The notes under the pieces were generated by a model. It saw only the letters and a program-made list of their open reading frames with translations. It ran no database searches and was not told where the DNA came from. Positions 40,561 to 52,347 of a stretch of DNA of 64,000 nucleotides are shown here, piece after piece. Position 1 is the stretch's first letter; each line of letters starts with the position of its first letter. The stretch covers positions 13,151,501-13,215,500 of the forward strand of contig NC_066286.1 in the NCBI RefSeq assembly GCF_905404315.1, written 5' to 3'. Source of the DNA: Leptidea sinapis (Eukaryota; Arthropoda; Insecta; Lepidoptera; Pieridae). The translations under genes were made by a program, and so were the position numbers.

Positions 40561-42096
40561 TGTATTCGCCCGTGGTCTTTAGTGGAGCGTAGCGGTCCGT
40601 TTAAGCAGTAGTATTGCGTAGGTCGCTACGTAGCGGCAGATACTTGTTTCGTAGCTGGTGTAGCACGATGACGTACACTCGGCTCGGCGACGATGTTTTA
40701 TGTACTACCGGTTCGTGTGACTTGCCGTTCTCTGAGCGAAGTGCTCGCTATTAGACGTCTTATGTGTTTCACTGCACTGGTCTTGGAGTTTTAAGTGTTT
40801 TTGCAATTAAATAATTGTTTTCGGCACTATTTATTATAAGACTGTATTAACTTATAATACGTATTTGAGTATTTTACACTTTTTTTATTTAGGGAAACTG
40901 TTTATAGTAATATAAATATAATTTATTCACGGAGCGTAAAGAGACGCTGTTTACTCTTTCGGCGCGCGCGCATTAATATATATTGCTTATTAATTTTGCT
41001 AAAACTCTGTTTGTGTTCGTTTGTTAATTGTTCTCGATTTGCACTTATAATTGGGGTGTCACTTAAATAGTTATATCTGTGTTAGTTATTAAGAAATAGT
41101 ATTGGTGTTCACCCTGTTGGAGCAATAAATAAATAAAAATAAATAAATGTGTACTTTGTACACAGAACATTTTTATTTTTTCGTGTTTCAGTATTTATTG
41201 GATCCATCAACCCGTAGAGCTTCATTGTTTTTGTATCGATGCTTCGTGAATTTCGTGACAGTCGTGATTACTATCACAATTAGTAATTGCATCCAACAAA
41301 TACAATGATATATTAACTATAACAGGTCGACTAGGCGCTGGAGGTGTTCGCAACGGCTATATATTAAAATCGCGTTATAACGATACGCTATTTTTAAAAC
41401 GCCTACTATTTGTTACGCTATAATATATTAGTACACTTCGTTATGACATGTGACGCGTTTGATTATCGTTGCTATTCGTTACAGAATGTTGATGTATCGT
41501 GCGCTGTTCAGTATGATTCTATACATTATTGTTGTGTGAGATTTTAAAAGTGCTTACGAATAATGTACCTACTTATTAAAAAAATTGAATTTCCTTCGTA
41601 TTTTTATACAGGCTTAGGACTGTCTGACTGAAATTATGATTTATGATAAAATATAAATATCTACTTATTGTTTATTGGTTTTATTTATGCAATTTAAATT
41701 AAATCTTCCAGTTAGTTATTCTACTCAGTAAATACTACATTTTCAGGCGTACTTCAAAGTGCATTGATTTTACGTACAATAGTTATTTGCAGTTATTTAT
41801 ACAGAAAATACTCAACCTATATCTATTTACACTATACTGATAAAAAACTATATTTAGGTACAACTTTTATAAAACTTTTTAAACTATTCTATAAAACAAA
41901 CAATCAATTCAAAAACGCACGATAATCAATAATCAATGTTCAATACTAATTAAAATACGTCATACGAAGTCAAGTGAGCCACAAGCGCGTTATATCCGAT
42001 CTGACTTAATATTTATTCAAACAATCAAAATAATCTAACGTTGCATAGCCAAACAAAATATATTCTTTTGCCTAATATATTTCCAATTACAACTGG
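40561..42096. other. RTE 5' region and unassigned sequence
   Basis: 40561-41110 is probably RTE 5' UTR and flank. An AATAAATAAATA run at ~41123-41147 could be a LINE tail. 41195-41345 is a dispersed repeat copy. The remainder is AT-rich and unassigned. Confidence 0.4.
41195..41345 (-). repeat. Dispersed ORF-like repeat, copy 3
   Basis: Reverse complement of the family at 388 and 17020. It shares gtcgacctgttatagtt and tttgttggatgcaattacta. The peptide RPVIV, LYLLDAITNCDSNHD is retained. Confidence 0.6.
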
Positions 42097-42362
42097 ACTT
42101 TTATTTGAATATAGTTCTTATGCAGTCTGCTTGGAGCATAATTTGGCAGGTGACAAAAATAGCGTATCGCATCAATTATAAACGACTTTCATTTGAATTT
42201 AGTTCTTATGCAGTGTTCTTAGAGCATGATTTGGCAGGTGACAAAAATAGCGCATCGCATGAATTATAAACGACTTTATTTGAATATAGTTCTTATGCAG
42301 TCTTCATAGAGCATAAGTTGGCAGGTGACGAAAATCGCTTATCACATAAATATTAAATAACG
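42097..42362. repeat. Three-copy ~88-bp tandem repeat
   Basis: Units start at about 42097, 42185 and 42273. Each has ttatttgaat..agttcttatgcag, then agagcat, ggcaggtgac and aaaat..gc. Copies differ at scattered positions. No coding potential. Confidence 0.8.
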
Positions 42363-43299
42363 CTTGCCAGTTTTAATAAATAATATACATATAGAACACC
42401 TCTACTAGGCACTACTAGCAGCACTCGTTCACGAGTTAACGCATGGACCAGCCATAGCACATATTTGATGATCTACTTCTTGTATGTGACAAAGAGGCGT
42501 ATTATATTATGTAATACTAATTTTCACACATCATTCATCACAAATTTAAACTTCGTTTGCTCAGTCATGTTTTTTGCCAATCCAAAAGGTCACAATTCGC
42601 GTAGCAAAATTAAAATTTACTTGAACTTTCTGTTAGTGTTGCCACTTAGCTTCCGACGGGCAACCCATTTAACGTATGTTGGGGATCATTGTCATTATAT
42701 GTCAACATTGAATATGTATCGCAATATATTGTTGGTAATACTATGTTTGTTGTACCTTGTTATAAATTCTTGCGTGCCTACATGAAGTACATACAACTTC
42801 TATCTGCCCCAGAGCTTAGACCGCATAATGATGCGCGTAATGACGCATTACGCTTTCTCGTGACCTCTTCGTAATTTAGGTATGAATTGTGCCCTTTATT
42901 CTATTGTTCCTCTGATAACGTGTATGCAGAATTTAATGATGATAAACAAACAATAAGATGATTTCAATTCGCTATACTCTGTAATAATATCTAATCGAAA
43001 CAATATGTTACATGTGAACTAATGTATGGTATATCATCTCTAACATTGAAATATAGTGATAGGTATCCAAATTCAAAATTTCCGAAAAACTTATTTTTTA
43101 ATAATCTTCAAGTAGTTAACGTTACGAGTTCGCTACAGTCGTTCAAAGTGTGTATTCTGTAAGTACATAAGGAAGCATATAGCTGTGCTTTCAGATACCA
43201 GTAAAATAAATAATAAGACAAATTAATTTCTTAGCACATAACTTTATTCGTAAGCACTTATTTCTGAATTATTTTTTTAATTTTGATTTACAAATATAT
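42363..43299. other. Unassigned AT-rich region
   Basis: Open frames up to ~106 codons occur (42465-42785) but show no recognisable domain or codon bias. No repeat structure was seen. Confidence 0.4.
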
Positions 43300-43629
43300 T
43301 GAATTCAAATTCAAATATTTTTATTCAAAATAGGATGTAAAATCACTTATTGAAAGTCAAAAAAAAAACTACCACCCATTCCAAAGTGAATGCCTCAGGC
43401 CTGAGAAGAATGGGCGCAACAAACTCAGCGGACTTTTTTTTTTATCAAAAATATGTTTTACAATTAAAGTAACATTTACAAAGTAACATTGTACAATTAA
43501 ACTTATTATTTAATAGCCTGAGGGCGGTCGCTCCATTCCCAATCTGTGGTATCATTAATAAAGTCATTTATGTTATAGTAACCTTTACCACACAAACGTT
43601 TTTTAACAATTCTTTTGAATAACGTAACA
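43300..43629 (-). mobile_element. LINE F, 3' part (C-terminus, 3' UTR and tail)
   Basis: It parallels the + strand copy at 16500-16830, including the ccgctgagtttgttgcgccc block and a ttcaaattcaaat terminal motif at ~43303. It is the downstream half of the LINE whose upstream half is at 50730-52347. Confidence 0.85.
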
Positions 43630-44010
43630 CCTTTGAGTAGTAGGGATTCGCCGGTTCTGGCTCACAGTAGTAGTGGGGATGAGCTGGTTCTGCCTCCCCG
43701 GTTCTGGCTCACTTGTTCGTGATGCCTACTAAAAAAAAAAAAAAAGAAGTTTGGTGTCAAACTGGGGGTTTTGATGTATTTCCGAGCGATTGCGCTGATC
43801 CGTTTTTCGATATCTCTTATAGTTTCAAAGTTAGCTTTTTAAGTTAAACAGATCCATACTCATTACTAATCAGTGGTAATTAACCTAATGATTGGTGAGC
43901 GCCTCAATATGAATTCTATGAATGTGATAGATGTAATTAGTAAATTACCTCTCACATTCGTTACTAAGATTAAAACGACAGTTTTGTGCTGTGTGTCTTA
44001 TTTATGTTAA

Positions 44011-44323
44011 AAGATTATAAAAATAAAATATATAATAAAACATCGTTGCAGATTGTATCATTTTCAAAATATTTGATGAAATCATCCAAAATCTTCTTAT
44101 TAAACTCAAAGTATAGATACATTAAACAGTACTCGCTAAATATACTGCGTCAAATAAATTCTTTACTCTTGTAGTATTGTAGATATACATTCTGCAATTG
44201 CTTTGTAAAAACCTCGGCTGGAATCCCTAAGCTATATGAATCGAAGTATTGTCCCATATCATCTTCATCAATGTGTATTGTAACAACCCAGTGAGAGCTT
44301 GGCTTATTTTCACTATCTATATC
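44011..44323 (-). pseudogene. Maverick adenain-like protease fragment, left arm
   Basis: Mirror of the right-arm fragment. It retains SHWV and FDSYSLGIP, but the Gly before Ser-His is Ser here, showing independent drift of the two arms. The same downstream frame break occurs. Confidence 0.7.
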
Positions 44324-44842
44324 AAGTCAAGTGAAAAAAATCTTTATTCACTGTAAAACATTATAAGTTATTTAGTGCAAGCCAGGTTGAAGTACAAAAG
44401 TTACAATGGCATACAACAATATTCATTAACAAAATTTAGAAAATTAATTCCAACTATCTTTATCATTCAAATAATCTTTCACATTATAATAGGCCTTGGA
44501 TGTTAATTTATTTTTTACGATACATTTAATTTTTTTAATAGGTAAGATTTTACTATCATTTGGGAGTTCATTATAAAATATAACACAATCCACATTAAAA
44601 TATTAAGATATTTAATTTTACGGAGCCTAGTAGATGGAATTGCGAGTTTATGTGGAATTGCGAGTTTATGTTTGTCTCGAGTATTGACATTATGTACATC
44701 ACTGTTCTTTTTAAATTGGCTAATATGTTCATGAGCGTATAGGAGGTTCTCGTATATGTACTAGCAGTGTAATGTCATAATATTAATTTAACTAAACTTT
44801 TCTCTCAATGAACCCCTTGAACGCATTTTATATATTGCTGAC
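44324..44842 (-). mobile_element. LINE 3' scrap inside left arm
   Basis: Mirror copy of 49566-50083 at the equivalent position, including the same internal duplication. The insertion therefore happened once, before the arms became two copies. Confidence 0.8.
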
Positions 44843-45225
44843 AATATAACAGGGCGTAACAACGTATATCGACTATCGGTTTGCTGCGTAAATATTATTT
44901 TGAATACTGAGATCAATTTTCTTCAAATAATTCTGTATCTCGATTGCATTCAAATTAGTTTAGAATAAGCTCTTGTCAGTTGAGGGACTGAATATTTATG
45001 CGGTTCATGTATTTTATTCATGTATTTAAAAGTTATTGTGTTACAACTTACAATAAAACAAAACATCATTTTATGTACTTATATTAATTCAAAATTATAA
45101 GGCAATATAGTAGTAAGTTTAACCAAAAATAATACACAGCCTTACAAACGATCAAACATAAACATAACTGTGGTAATCTATGGAAATATTGTGATTTTTA
45201 TCAATTTTATTGTATAAGAGCTTAT

Positions 45226-45624
45226 TCAAAACGAACTTTGGTTTTTGAAATATGTAACTTGAGTTAAATGATATAGCTCTTTGTCATTATCTTGATGTAA
45301 CAAATTTTGAGATAAATAAAATAAACTTTGGTTTCTGTGATTACTTCCTTTCGTGAATATATCAACAATCCGACAATCAGACTTCCTCATCAGGTCATCA
45401 ATTATTATTAGGATTAGTTTAAGATTTCCGTCAAACATATTATAGAGATCAGGCAGTTATATCTTGAAAGTAATTAACATGGTTGAGATTTTATAAAGGT
45501 TGCTATATATCATCAAAGCATCAAGTGATTTAGATAAAATTTGTGTCACTGACATCATTCAAAAATTTTATAAAATTATTTGCGAAAACTGATTATCCAC
45601 ATCCACACACAATGCAACTTCTAC
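45226..45624 (-). pseudogene. Maverick packaging ATPase fragment, left arm
   Basis: Mirror copy of the right-arm fragment. The 70-codon open part (45226-45438) has a predicted protein identical to that at 48970-49182. The same stops and Walker A damage are shared, so decay preceded arm duplication or the arms have been homogenised. Confidence 0.75.
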
Positions 45625-46560
45625 TACAAAAAAGGTTTCAAATAATATAATGAGACGATTTATTGTCAAACAACCATTTATTGATTATATTTCAATATAA
45701 TAATTTATAAGTAAACCAAAATACAGTACCTACATCGTAACTTACTCCACAAGTTATGTATCTAATCCTATTCTTTTAAAAAAAATTAATTCAACCTTAA
45801 AACTTATATAATATTTTTTTATTTTATGATGACTCCAAGCTAATGTATCAATATAGCTTGTATGCTTAGATATACCGTTTGGTATGACAAACTAGATTTA
45901 TTTATTCGTTGAGTGAAAATATTATGCTTAATGACTTAAATCTATGCATTGAACAATATTCATTCTTATTTTCAAATAGGCATATCTTTTAATTTTCCAT
46001 TTTCATATACTTACTTAGTTACACTTTTATTAAATTTGAATGTGAATTGTCCAACAACATCTAATGCATGCGTTTACATCTAAGTACTAGGAATTCATTA
46101 AATATGTTAACTTTGTTTTCATCTTTATAATTATGGTACCGCACTCTATTAATTGACTTTTGGATAGCAAACAATTTTTTCTGTAATCAGAGGTTTAGAA
46201 ACGCAAATGTAAATCAAGTTTTATATCCGTGTAAAATTTTTATATATCAGTGTACAATAATTTTAATTTATTTCGAAACTTATTTAACTAGTGAAAGTCA
46301 TTGCATTAGAGTTTTAGAAATATTCAATATATAAAATCCCAAATTAATAGGTTTATTGAAGAACAATTTAGTTTTTCGTAATTGAACTGCAACCAAATTC
46401 TCATTTTAAAATAGATAAACTATGGAATTCTGTCTTGGCAGTTAAATCTTGTACAATTTTACATTTATTCTTTTTTCAATCTTTTCCATTGTTCTTTATA
46501 CACTGATTTATTCATTAATTTATAAAAATATTTTCGAAATCAGCTGTAGGTAGCTTGTTT

Positions 46561-47847
46561 TTAGTATATTATATATTATATTTTTAATTAATTAATAATA
46601 ATTAATATGAAATTATTCTATTACAAAAAGCTGATTCATTAACTGTGACGTTTTTTAAAGTACTATATAATTGCATTACGTTATTTTTACAGATGTTACT
46701 TGTAAGATGATTTGAATAATATCTTTTCCGTTGTTCATGCATTAAATTCTATTGAAAAAGTAATTGATATTATTCCACAAACGTAAGAAAAATACAAGGC
46801 ATTCACAAAAACTATAAAATTAAATAATCGTAAAATTCAACTGACAATATGTTGATTCGATTAAATTTTTTTCATTCAGTTTAGACAAACTTGTCAAATA
46901 TTTGAAGGAAGAACAATTTCAAACTTTAAGACTAAATTTTCCAAATAACAATGATTTTTTAGCTTTCTTTTTATTCATAATAATCAATATTATATACACA
47001 AATTTTGCTTAACTTTGTTTTCACATAACATGTAGGTATAACATATAAGAATAATAGTACCATGGTACAAGTAGTTAAATACATGTTTTCATATATACAT
47101 TTCAATTAAATAAGTTTAATATAAGCGGCTATAGCTTTCAAATAATCAATATATTTTTAATTCTATCATTTTTGTCGATGTATTTTCTTTTCACTCTAGT
47201 ATTAATAGTTATATTTCAGAAAACAGAATCTAGATCTTTTAACCATATCCTTTTCTAGAAACTAAAGGTAGGTTAGGTTAAGTTAGAACATAAATACATA
47301 TGAGCCCGGCCGCAGGCCGGGCAACACCCATTATTTATAGTGATATTTCAGAAAACAAAATCTAAATAAGATAAAAGATTATAAGTATACCAAGCTAAAA
47401 TAATAATCATTGAAACTATAAATATAATCTTCTACCCACATATATTTTTTATTACACTTGGTAAATGTTTCATTCTGAGTATGAGTGAAAATATTATGGT
47501 GAGTATGTTTAGGGATAAAAGCGTTATGATAAAAAACAGTAGGAGTTTAAATATATTTACATTAATGATGTTATTAATTACAATTTTCGGAAACATCAGT
47601 GATATGAGCATCGCCGGTAGCACTACAAATAGTATGAATGAAAACTTTAGGATGAAAATTTTTAGGAAGAATGATCATTCGGATTACAAATAGTTAGGAA
47701 GAACAATTTCGGGTAAAGAACTTTAGGTGTGCCAATATGGGCCCTTCACACGCGCACACACAGAAATTACAAAATATTGATAGAAATTTAAAATTCAAAC
47801 AAAGCTCATAGTTACAATATTACATAGATTTAAATAGGAACATGCAT
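46561..47847. other. Spacer between the arms
   Basis: 1,287 bp of unique sequence. It contains a gcccggccgcaggccgggc hairpin at ~47306 flanked on both sides by related atatttcagaaaac motifs (~47214 and ~47343), and a 70-codon open frame at 47481-47693 without a recognised domain. No Maverick gene was identified. Confidence 0.6.
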
Positions 47848-48784
47848 AAACAAGCTACCTACAGCTGATTTCGAAAATATTTTTATAAATTAATGAATAA
47901 ATCAGTGTATAAAGAACAATGGAAAAGATTGAAAAAAGAATAAATGTAAAATTGTACAAGATTTAATTGCCAAGATAGAATTCCATAGTTTATCTATTTT
48001 AAAATGAGAATTTGGTTGCAGTTCAATTACGAAAAACTAAATTGTTCTTCAATAAACCTATTAATTTGGGATTTTATATATTGAATATTTCTAAAACTCT
48101 AATGCAATGACTTTCACTAGTTAAATAAGTTTCGAAATAAATTAAAATTATTGTACACTGATATATAAAAATTTTACACGGATATAAAACTTGATTTACA
48201 TTTGCGTTTCTAAACCTCTGATTACAGAAAAAATTGTTTGCTATCCAAAAGTCAATTAATAGAGTGCGGTACCATAATTATAAAGATGAAAACAAAGTTA
48301 ACATATTTAATGAATTCCTAGTACTTAGATGTAAACGCATGCATTAGATGTTGTTGGACAATTCACATTCAAATTTAATAAAAGTGTAACTAAGTAAGTA
48401 TATGAAAATGGAAAATTAAAAGATATGCCTATTTGAAAATAAGAATGAATATTGTTCAATGCATAGATTTAAGTTATTAAGCATAATATTTTCACTCAAC
48501 GAATAAATAAATCTAGTTTGTCATACCAAACGGTATATCTAAGCATACAAGCTATATTGATACATTAGCTTGGAGTCATCATAAAATAAAAAAATATTAT
48601 ATAAGTTTTAAGGTTGAATTAATTTTTTTTAAAAGAATAGGATTAGATACATAACTTGTGGAGTAAGTTACGATGTAGGTACTGTATTTTGGTTTACTTA
48701 TAAATTATTATATTGAAATATAATCAATAAATGGTTGTTTGACAATAAATCGTCTCATTATATTATTTGAAACCTTTTTTGTAG

Positions 48785-49182
48785 TAGAAGTTGCATTGTG
48801 TGTGGATGTGGATAATCAGTTTTCGCAAATAATTTTATAAAATTTTTGAATGATGTCAGTGACACAAATTTTATCTAAATCACTTGATGCTTTGATGATA
48901 TATAGCAACCTTTATAAAATCTCAACCATGTTAATTACTTTCAAGATATAACTGCCTGATCTCTATAATATGTTTGACGGAAATCTTAAACTAATCCTAA
49001 TAATAATTGATGACCTGATGAGGAAGTCTGATTGTCGGATTGTTGATATATTCACGAAAGGAAGTAATCACAGAAACCAAAGTTTATTTTATTTATCTCA
49101 AAATTTGTTACATCAAGATAATGACAAAGAGCTATATCATTTAACTCAAGTTACATATTTCAAAAACCAAAGTTCGTTTTGA
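48785..49182 (+). pseudogene. Maverick packaging ATPase fragment, right arm
   Basis: FtsK/HerA-type ATPase of Mavericks. A damaged Walker A zone (CIVCGCG, then SVFANNFIKFL) near 48795-48850 is followed by LPDLYNMFDG, the Walker B region LIIIDDLM and FTKGSNHRNQSLFYLSQNL, with a C-terminal VTYFKN stop. Walker A lacks the normal GKS/T and a stop sits within it, so it is inactive. The open part is 48970-49182. Confidence 0.75.
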
Positions 49183-49565
49183 ATAAGCTCTTATACAATA
49201 AAATTGATAAAAATCACAATATTTCCATAGATTACCACAGTTATGTTTATGTTTGATCGTTTGTAAGGCTGTGTATTATTTTTGGTTAAACTTACTACTA
49301 TATTGCCTTATAATTTTGAATTAATATAAGTACATAAAATGATGTTTTGTTTTATTGTAAGTTGTAACACAATAACTTTTAAATACATGAATAAAATACA
49401 TGAACCGCATAAATATTCAATCCCTCAACTGACAAGAGCTTATTCTAAACTAATTTGAATGCAATCGAGATACAGAATTATTTGAAGAAAATTGATCTCA
49501 GTATTCAAAATAATATTTACGCAGCAAACCGATAGTCGATATACGTTGTTACGCCCTGTTATAAT

Positions 49566-50083
49566 GTCAGCAATATATAAAATGCGTTCAAGGGGTTCAT
49601 TGAGAGAAAAGTTTAGTTAAATTAATATTATGACATTACACTGCTAGTACATATACGAGAACCTCCTATACGCTCATGAACATATTAGCCAATTTAAAAA
49701 GAACAGTGATGTACATAATGTCAATACTCGAGACAAACATAAACTCGCAATTCCACATAAACTCGCAATTCCATCTACTAGGCTCCGTAAAATTAAATAT
49801 CTTAATATTTTAATGTGGATTGTGTTATATTTTATAATGAACTCCCAAATGATAGTAAAATCTTACCTATTAAAAAAATTAAATGTATCGTAAAAATAAA
49901 TTAACATCCAAGGCCTATTATAATGTGAAAGATTATTTGAATGATAAAGATAGTTGGAATTAATTTTCTAAATTTTGTTAATGAATATTGTTGTATGCCA
50001 TTGTAACTTTTGTACTTCAACCTGGCTTGCACTAAATAACTTATAATGTTTTACAGTGAATAAAGATTTTTTTCACTTGACTT
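49566..50083 (+). mobile_element. LINE 3' scrap inside right arm
   Basis: Jockey-like C-terminal coding (MRSRGSLREKFS) and 3' UTR ending in a ttcacttgacttga tail, like LINE A. It sits immediately before the protease fragment. It contains a small direct duplication (cataaactcgcaattcca twice, ~49738-49773). Confidence 0.8.
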
Positions 50084-50396
50084 GATATAGATAGTGAAAA
50101 TAAGCCAGGCTCTCACTGGGTTGTTACAATACACATTGATGAAGATGATATGGGACAATACTTCGATTCATATAGCTTAGGGATTCCAGCCGAGGTTTTT
50201 ACAAAGCAATTGCAGAATGTAGGTATATCTACAATACTACAAGAGTAAAGAATTTATTTGACGCAGTATATTTAGCGAGTACTGTTTAATGTATCTATAC
50301 TTTGAGTTTAATAAGAAGATTTTGGATGATTTCATCAAATATTTTGAAAATGATACAATCTGCAACGATGTTTTATTATATACTTTATTTTTATAA
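50084..50396 (+). pseudogene. Maverick adenain-like cysteine protease fragment, right arm
   Basis: It reads KPGSHWVVTIHIDEDDMGQY, then FDSYSLGIP, matching the His-Trp and YFDS motifs of adenovirus-type proteases; the His codon is 50114-50116. After a frame change SEYCLMYLYF follows where the catalytic CG-x-YC motif is expected, but the first Cys position appears to be Phe. Probably inactive. A LINE scrap sits directly upstream. Confidence 0.7.
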
Positions 50397-50729
50397 TCTT
50401 TTAACATAAATAAGACACACACTACTACTTTACTAATTACATCTATCACATTCATAGAATTCACATTGAGGCGCTCACCAATCATTAGGTTAATTACCAC
50501 TGATTAGTAATGAGTATGGATCTGTTTAACTTAAAAAGCTAACTTTGAAACTATAAGAGATATCGAAAAACGGATCAGCGCAATCGCTCGGAAATACATC
50601 AAAACCCCCAGTTTGACACCAAACTTCTTTTTTTTTTTTTTTAGTAGGCATCACGAACAAGTGAGCCAGAACCAGCTCATCCCCACTACTACTGTGAGCC
50701 AGAACCGGCGAATCCCTACTACTCCTTTG

Positions 50730-52347
50730 TTTTGAACATTTTCTGGGATCTTGTTGTAAAAGCATATACATCGCCCCACAAAAGACTTACTAACTCGACT
50801 AAGCCGAGTAGTAGGCATCATCAGTTTATGTCTGTTCCTGGTCTTAACATTATGGTTATGACAGTTTCTGGCAAATTCACTTACGTGCCTATGAACATAC
50901 ATTACATTATCAAGAATATATTGAGAAGCGACAGTCAAGATGTTAATTTCTTTGAATTTTGCTCTCAATGATTCTCTAGGACCTAGGCTATAAATAGCGC
51001 GAATAGCCCTCTTCTGCAGCACAAATATTGTATTAATATCAGCAGCGCGCTGCTATGGGGCAACGCTGCAGCGTTGCCCCATAGCAATATACCATAGGAC
51101 ATAATACTATGGGAATAACTGTGGTACCCCCATACTGAGAGCAGTACCAGGAGATCTCCTGCCATTCACGTCGACCCTCTGAATTCTTTTGTTTAGATAT
51201 GAAGTCAGAAGATCGAGCGAAGTTCCTTTTATGCCATAGTGGTATAGCTTCCTGACCAGCGTTGAATGTTGAACACAATCAAAAGCCTTAGATAAATCAC
51301 AGAAGATGCCAAGTGCATTCTGCGATTCCTCCCAGGCATCAAAAATATTCTTGATCAGCTCAACACCTGCATCCGTTGTTGAACGTCCCCTAGTAAAGCC
51401 AAATTGTTTCAAATGAAGTAACTTATGAGAGTTTAAGTTAGTAAGCATTTGGCTTAAAATTATTTTTTCAAAAATTTTACTAAGGGTCGGCAAAACCGAC
51501 ACAGGACGATAGTTGTACGGGTCAGAAGAGCATCCTGACTTAAATATTGGTGTAATTTTACTATGTTTCAGAAGGTCAGGAAACACGCCACGATTAATAC
51601 AATTATTAAATACTATTGCAAGATATGGTGCTATGACATCAATTATTGAACTTATTATTTTAACAGAAATGCCCCATATATCAGCATTTTTTTTTTCATG
51701 TCTAGAGATTTAAAAGTTTTAATTATTTCTCCAGGGCTAACAAAACTAAAATTGAAACTTTGTTGACATCCTTTAACATTTTCCAGAAGAAGTGACTCAG
51801 CAACACTGGTGGAGGAGACAAGAGTGTTTGTGATAGAAACTGGAATCTCAGAAAAAAAATTCTCAAAAGCAGTAGCAACTTCCTGCTGAGATTGAATTAT
51901 TGTATTGTTTATTGATAGATTTTATTCAATGTTGCGGTCTTTCAATCTTCCAGATTCCCAGGTAATAACATTCCATGTCATCTTTATTTTATTTGGTGCA
52001 TTTTTAATTATTTGTCTGATATGCATAGACTTTGCAATAGAACAAACACTTTTAAATAATTTAGAGTATTTTTTAACATACTCGAGAAAAGATGTATCAT
52101 GATTATACAATGATCTCTCACTATACAGTTCATATAGCCTTTGTCTGCTCCTATGAATGCCAGCTGTTGCCCAATCATTAAATGACAGGAGACCACCTGA
52201 TTTGACTGTCTTAGAAGTAAATATAGAAGCAAACTCTGTTTTAATTATTTTAAATAACATATCATACATTTCATTTGGATTAATATTATATTTGAATAAA
52301 TCCAAATTTGAGAGTTTAACTGACACATTGCCTCTATATTTCTCCAT
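50730..52347 (-). pseudogene. LINE F, 5' part: ORF2 middle and RT
   Basis: The minus strand reads LSFNDWATAGIHRSRQRLYE, YRPVSVLPTLSKIFEK, FDLSKAF-type (CDLSKAFDCVQHSTL) and NKRIQRVDVNGRRSPG, then KRAIRAIYSLGPRESLRAKF and SFVGRCICFYNKIPENV. The stretch after SMGVPQ, which should hold GSILGP and FADD, is missing and partly replaced by a 36-bp palindrome at 51051. The frame is broken in several places. It resumes at 43629 beyond the palindromic insertion. Confidence 0.85.
51051..51086. repeat. Perfect 36-bp palindrome in LINE F
   Basis: tgctatggggcaacgctg followed by its exact complement. The related LINE at ~16187-16210 has a single gctatggtgcagcgctg, so this is a local inverted duplication, accompanied by loss of the adjacent RT catalytic block. 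Confidence 0.85.

Larger units (their letters stand above)
43636..46560 (+). repeat. Left inverted arm (2,925 bp)
   Basis: It pairs with 47848-50723. Differences include ~14 extra bases in the terminal ctgcctccccgg region (~43690), ~38 extra bases near 43940-43980, and scattered substitutions. Coding remnants inside it run on the minus strand. Confidence 0.88.
43636..50723. mobile_element. Mirror-image Maverick/Polinton derivative, 7.1 kb
   Basis: Terminal sequence AGTAGTAGGGATTCGCCGG at 43636 is repeated in inverted orientation ending at 50723. CCTTTG is duplicated outside (43630-43635 and 50724-50729). The 6-bp duplication and AG...CT ends fit Maverick/Polinton rules. Arms 43636-46560 and 47848-50723 are near-identical inverted copies, each with remnants of the packaging ATPase and the adenovirus-type protease. 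Polymerase B, integrase and capsid genes were not found. It is inserted in LINE F, and the related LINE at 16.5 kb shows the uninterrupted site. Confidence 0.86.
47848..50723 (-). repeat. Right inverted arm (2,876 bp)
   Basis: Mirror copy of the left arm. Both end inward at the shared ggtagcttgttt boundary. Coding remnants here run on the + strand, so the two arms present divergent mirror-image gene fragments reading outward. Confidence 0.88.

Noticed and set aside
42097..42362. CRISPR-like array
   Set aside because: The units are contiguous ~88-bp diverged tandem copies, not short exact repeats with unique spacers, and the genome is eukaryotic.
47265..47290. Telomere-like ggttaggttaag motif
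   Set aside because: Only about two TTAGG-like units, with no array.
47481..47693. Possible Maverick capsid or penton gene in the spacer
   Set aside because: 70 codons with no recognisable capsid motif; it overlaps an equally open antisense frame.
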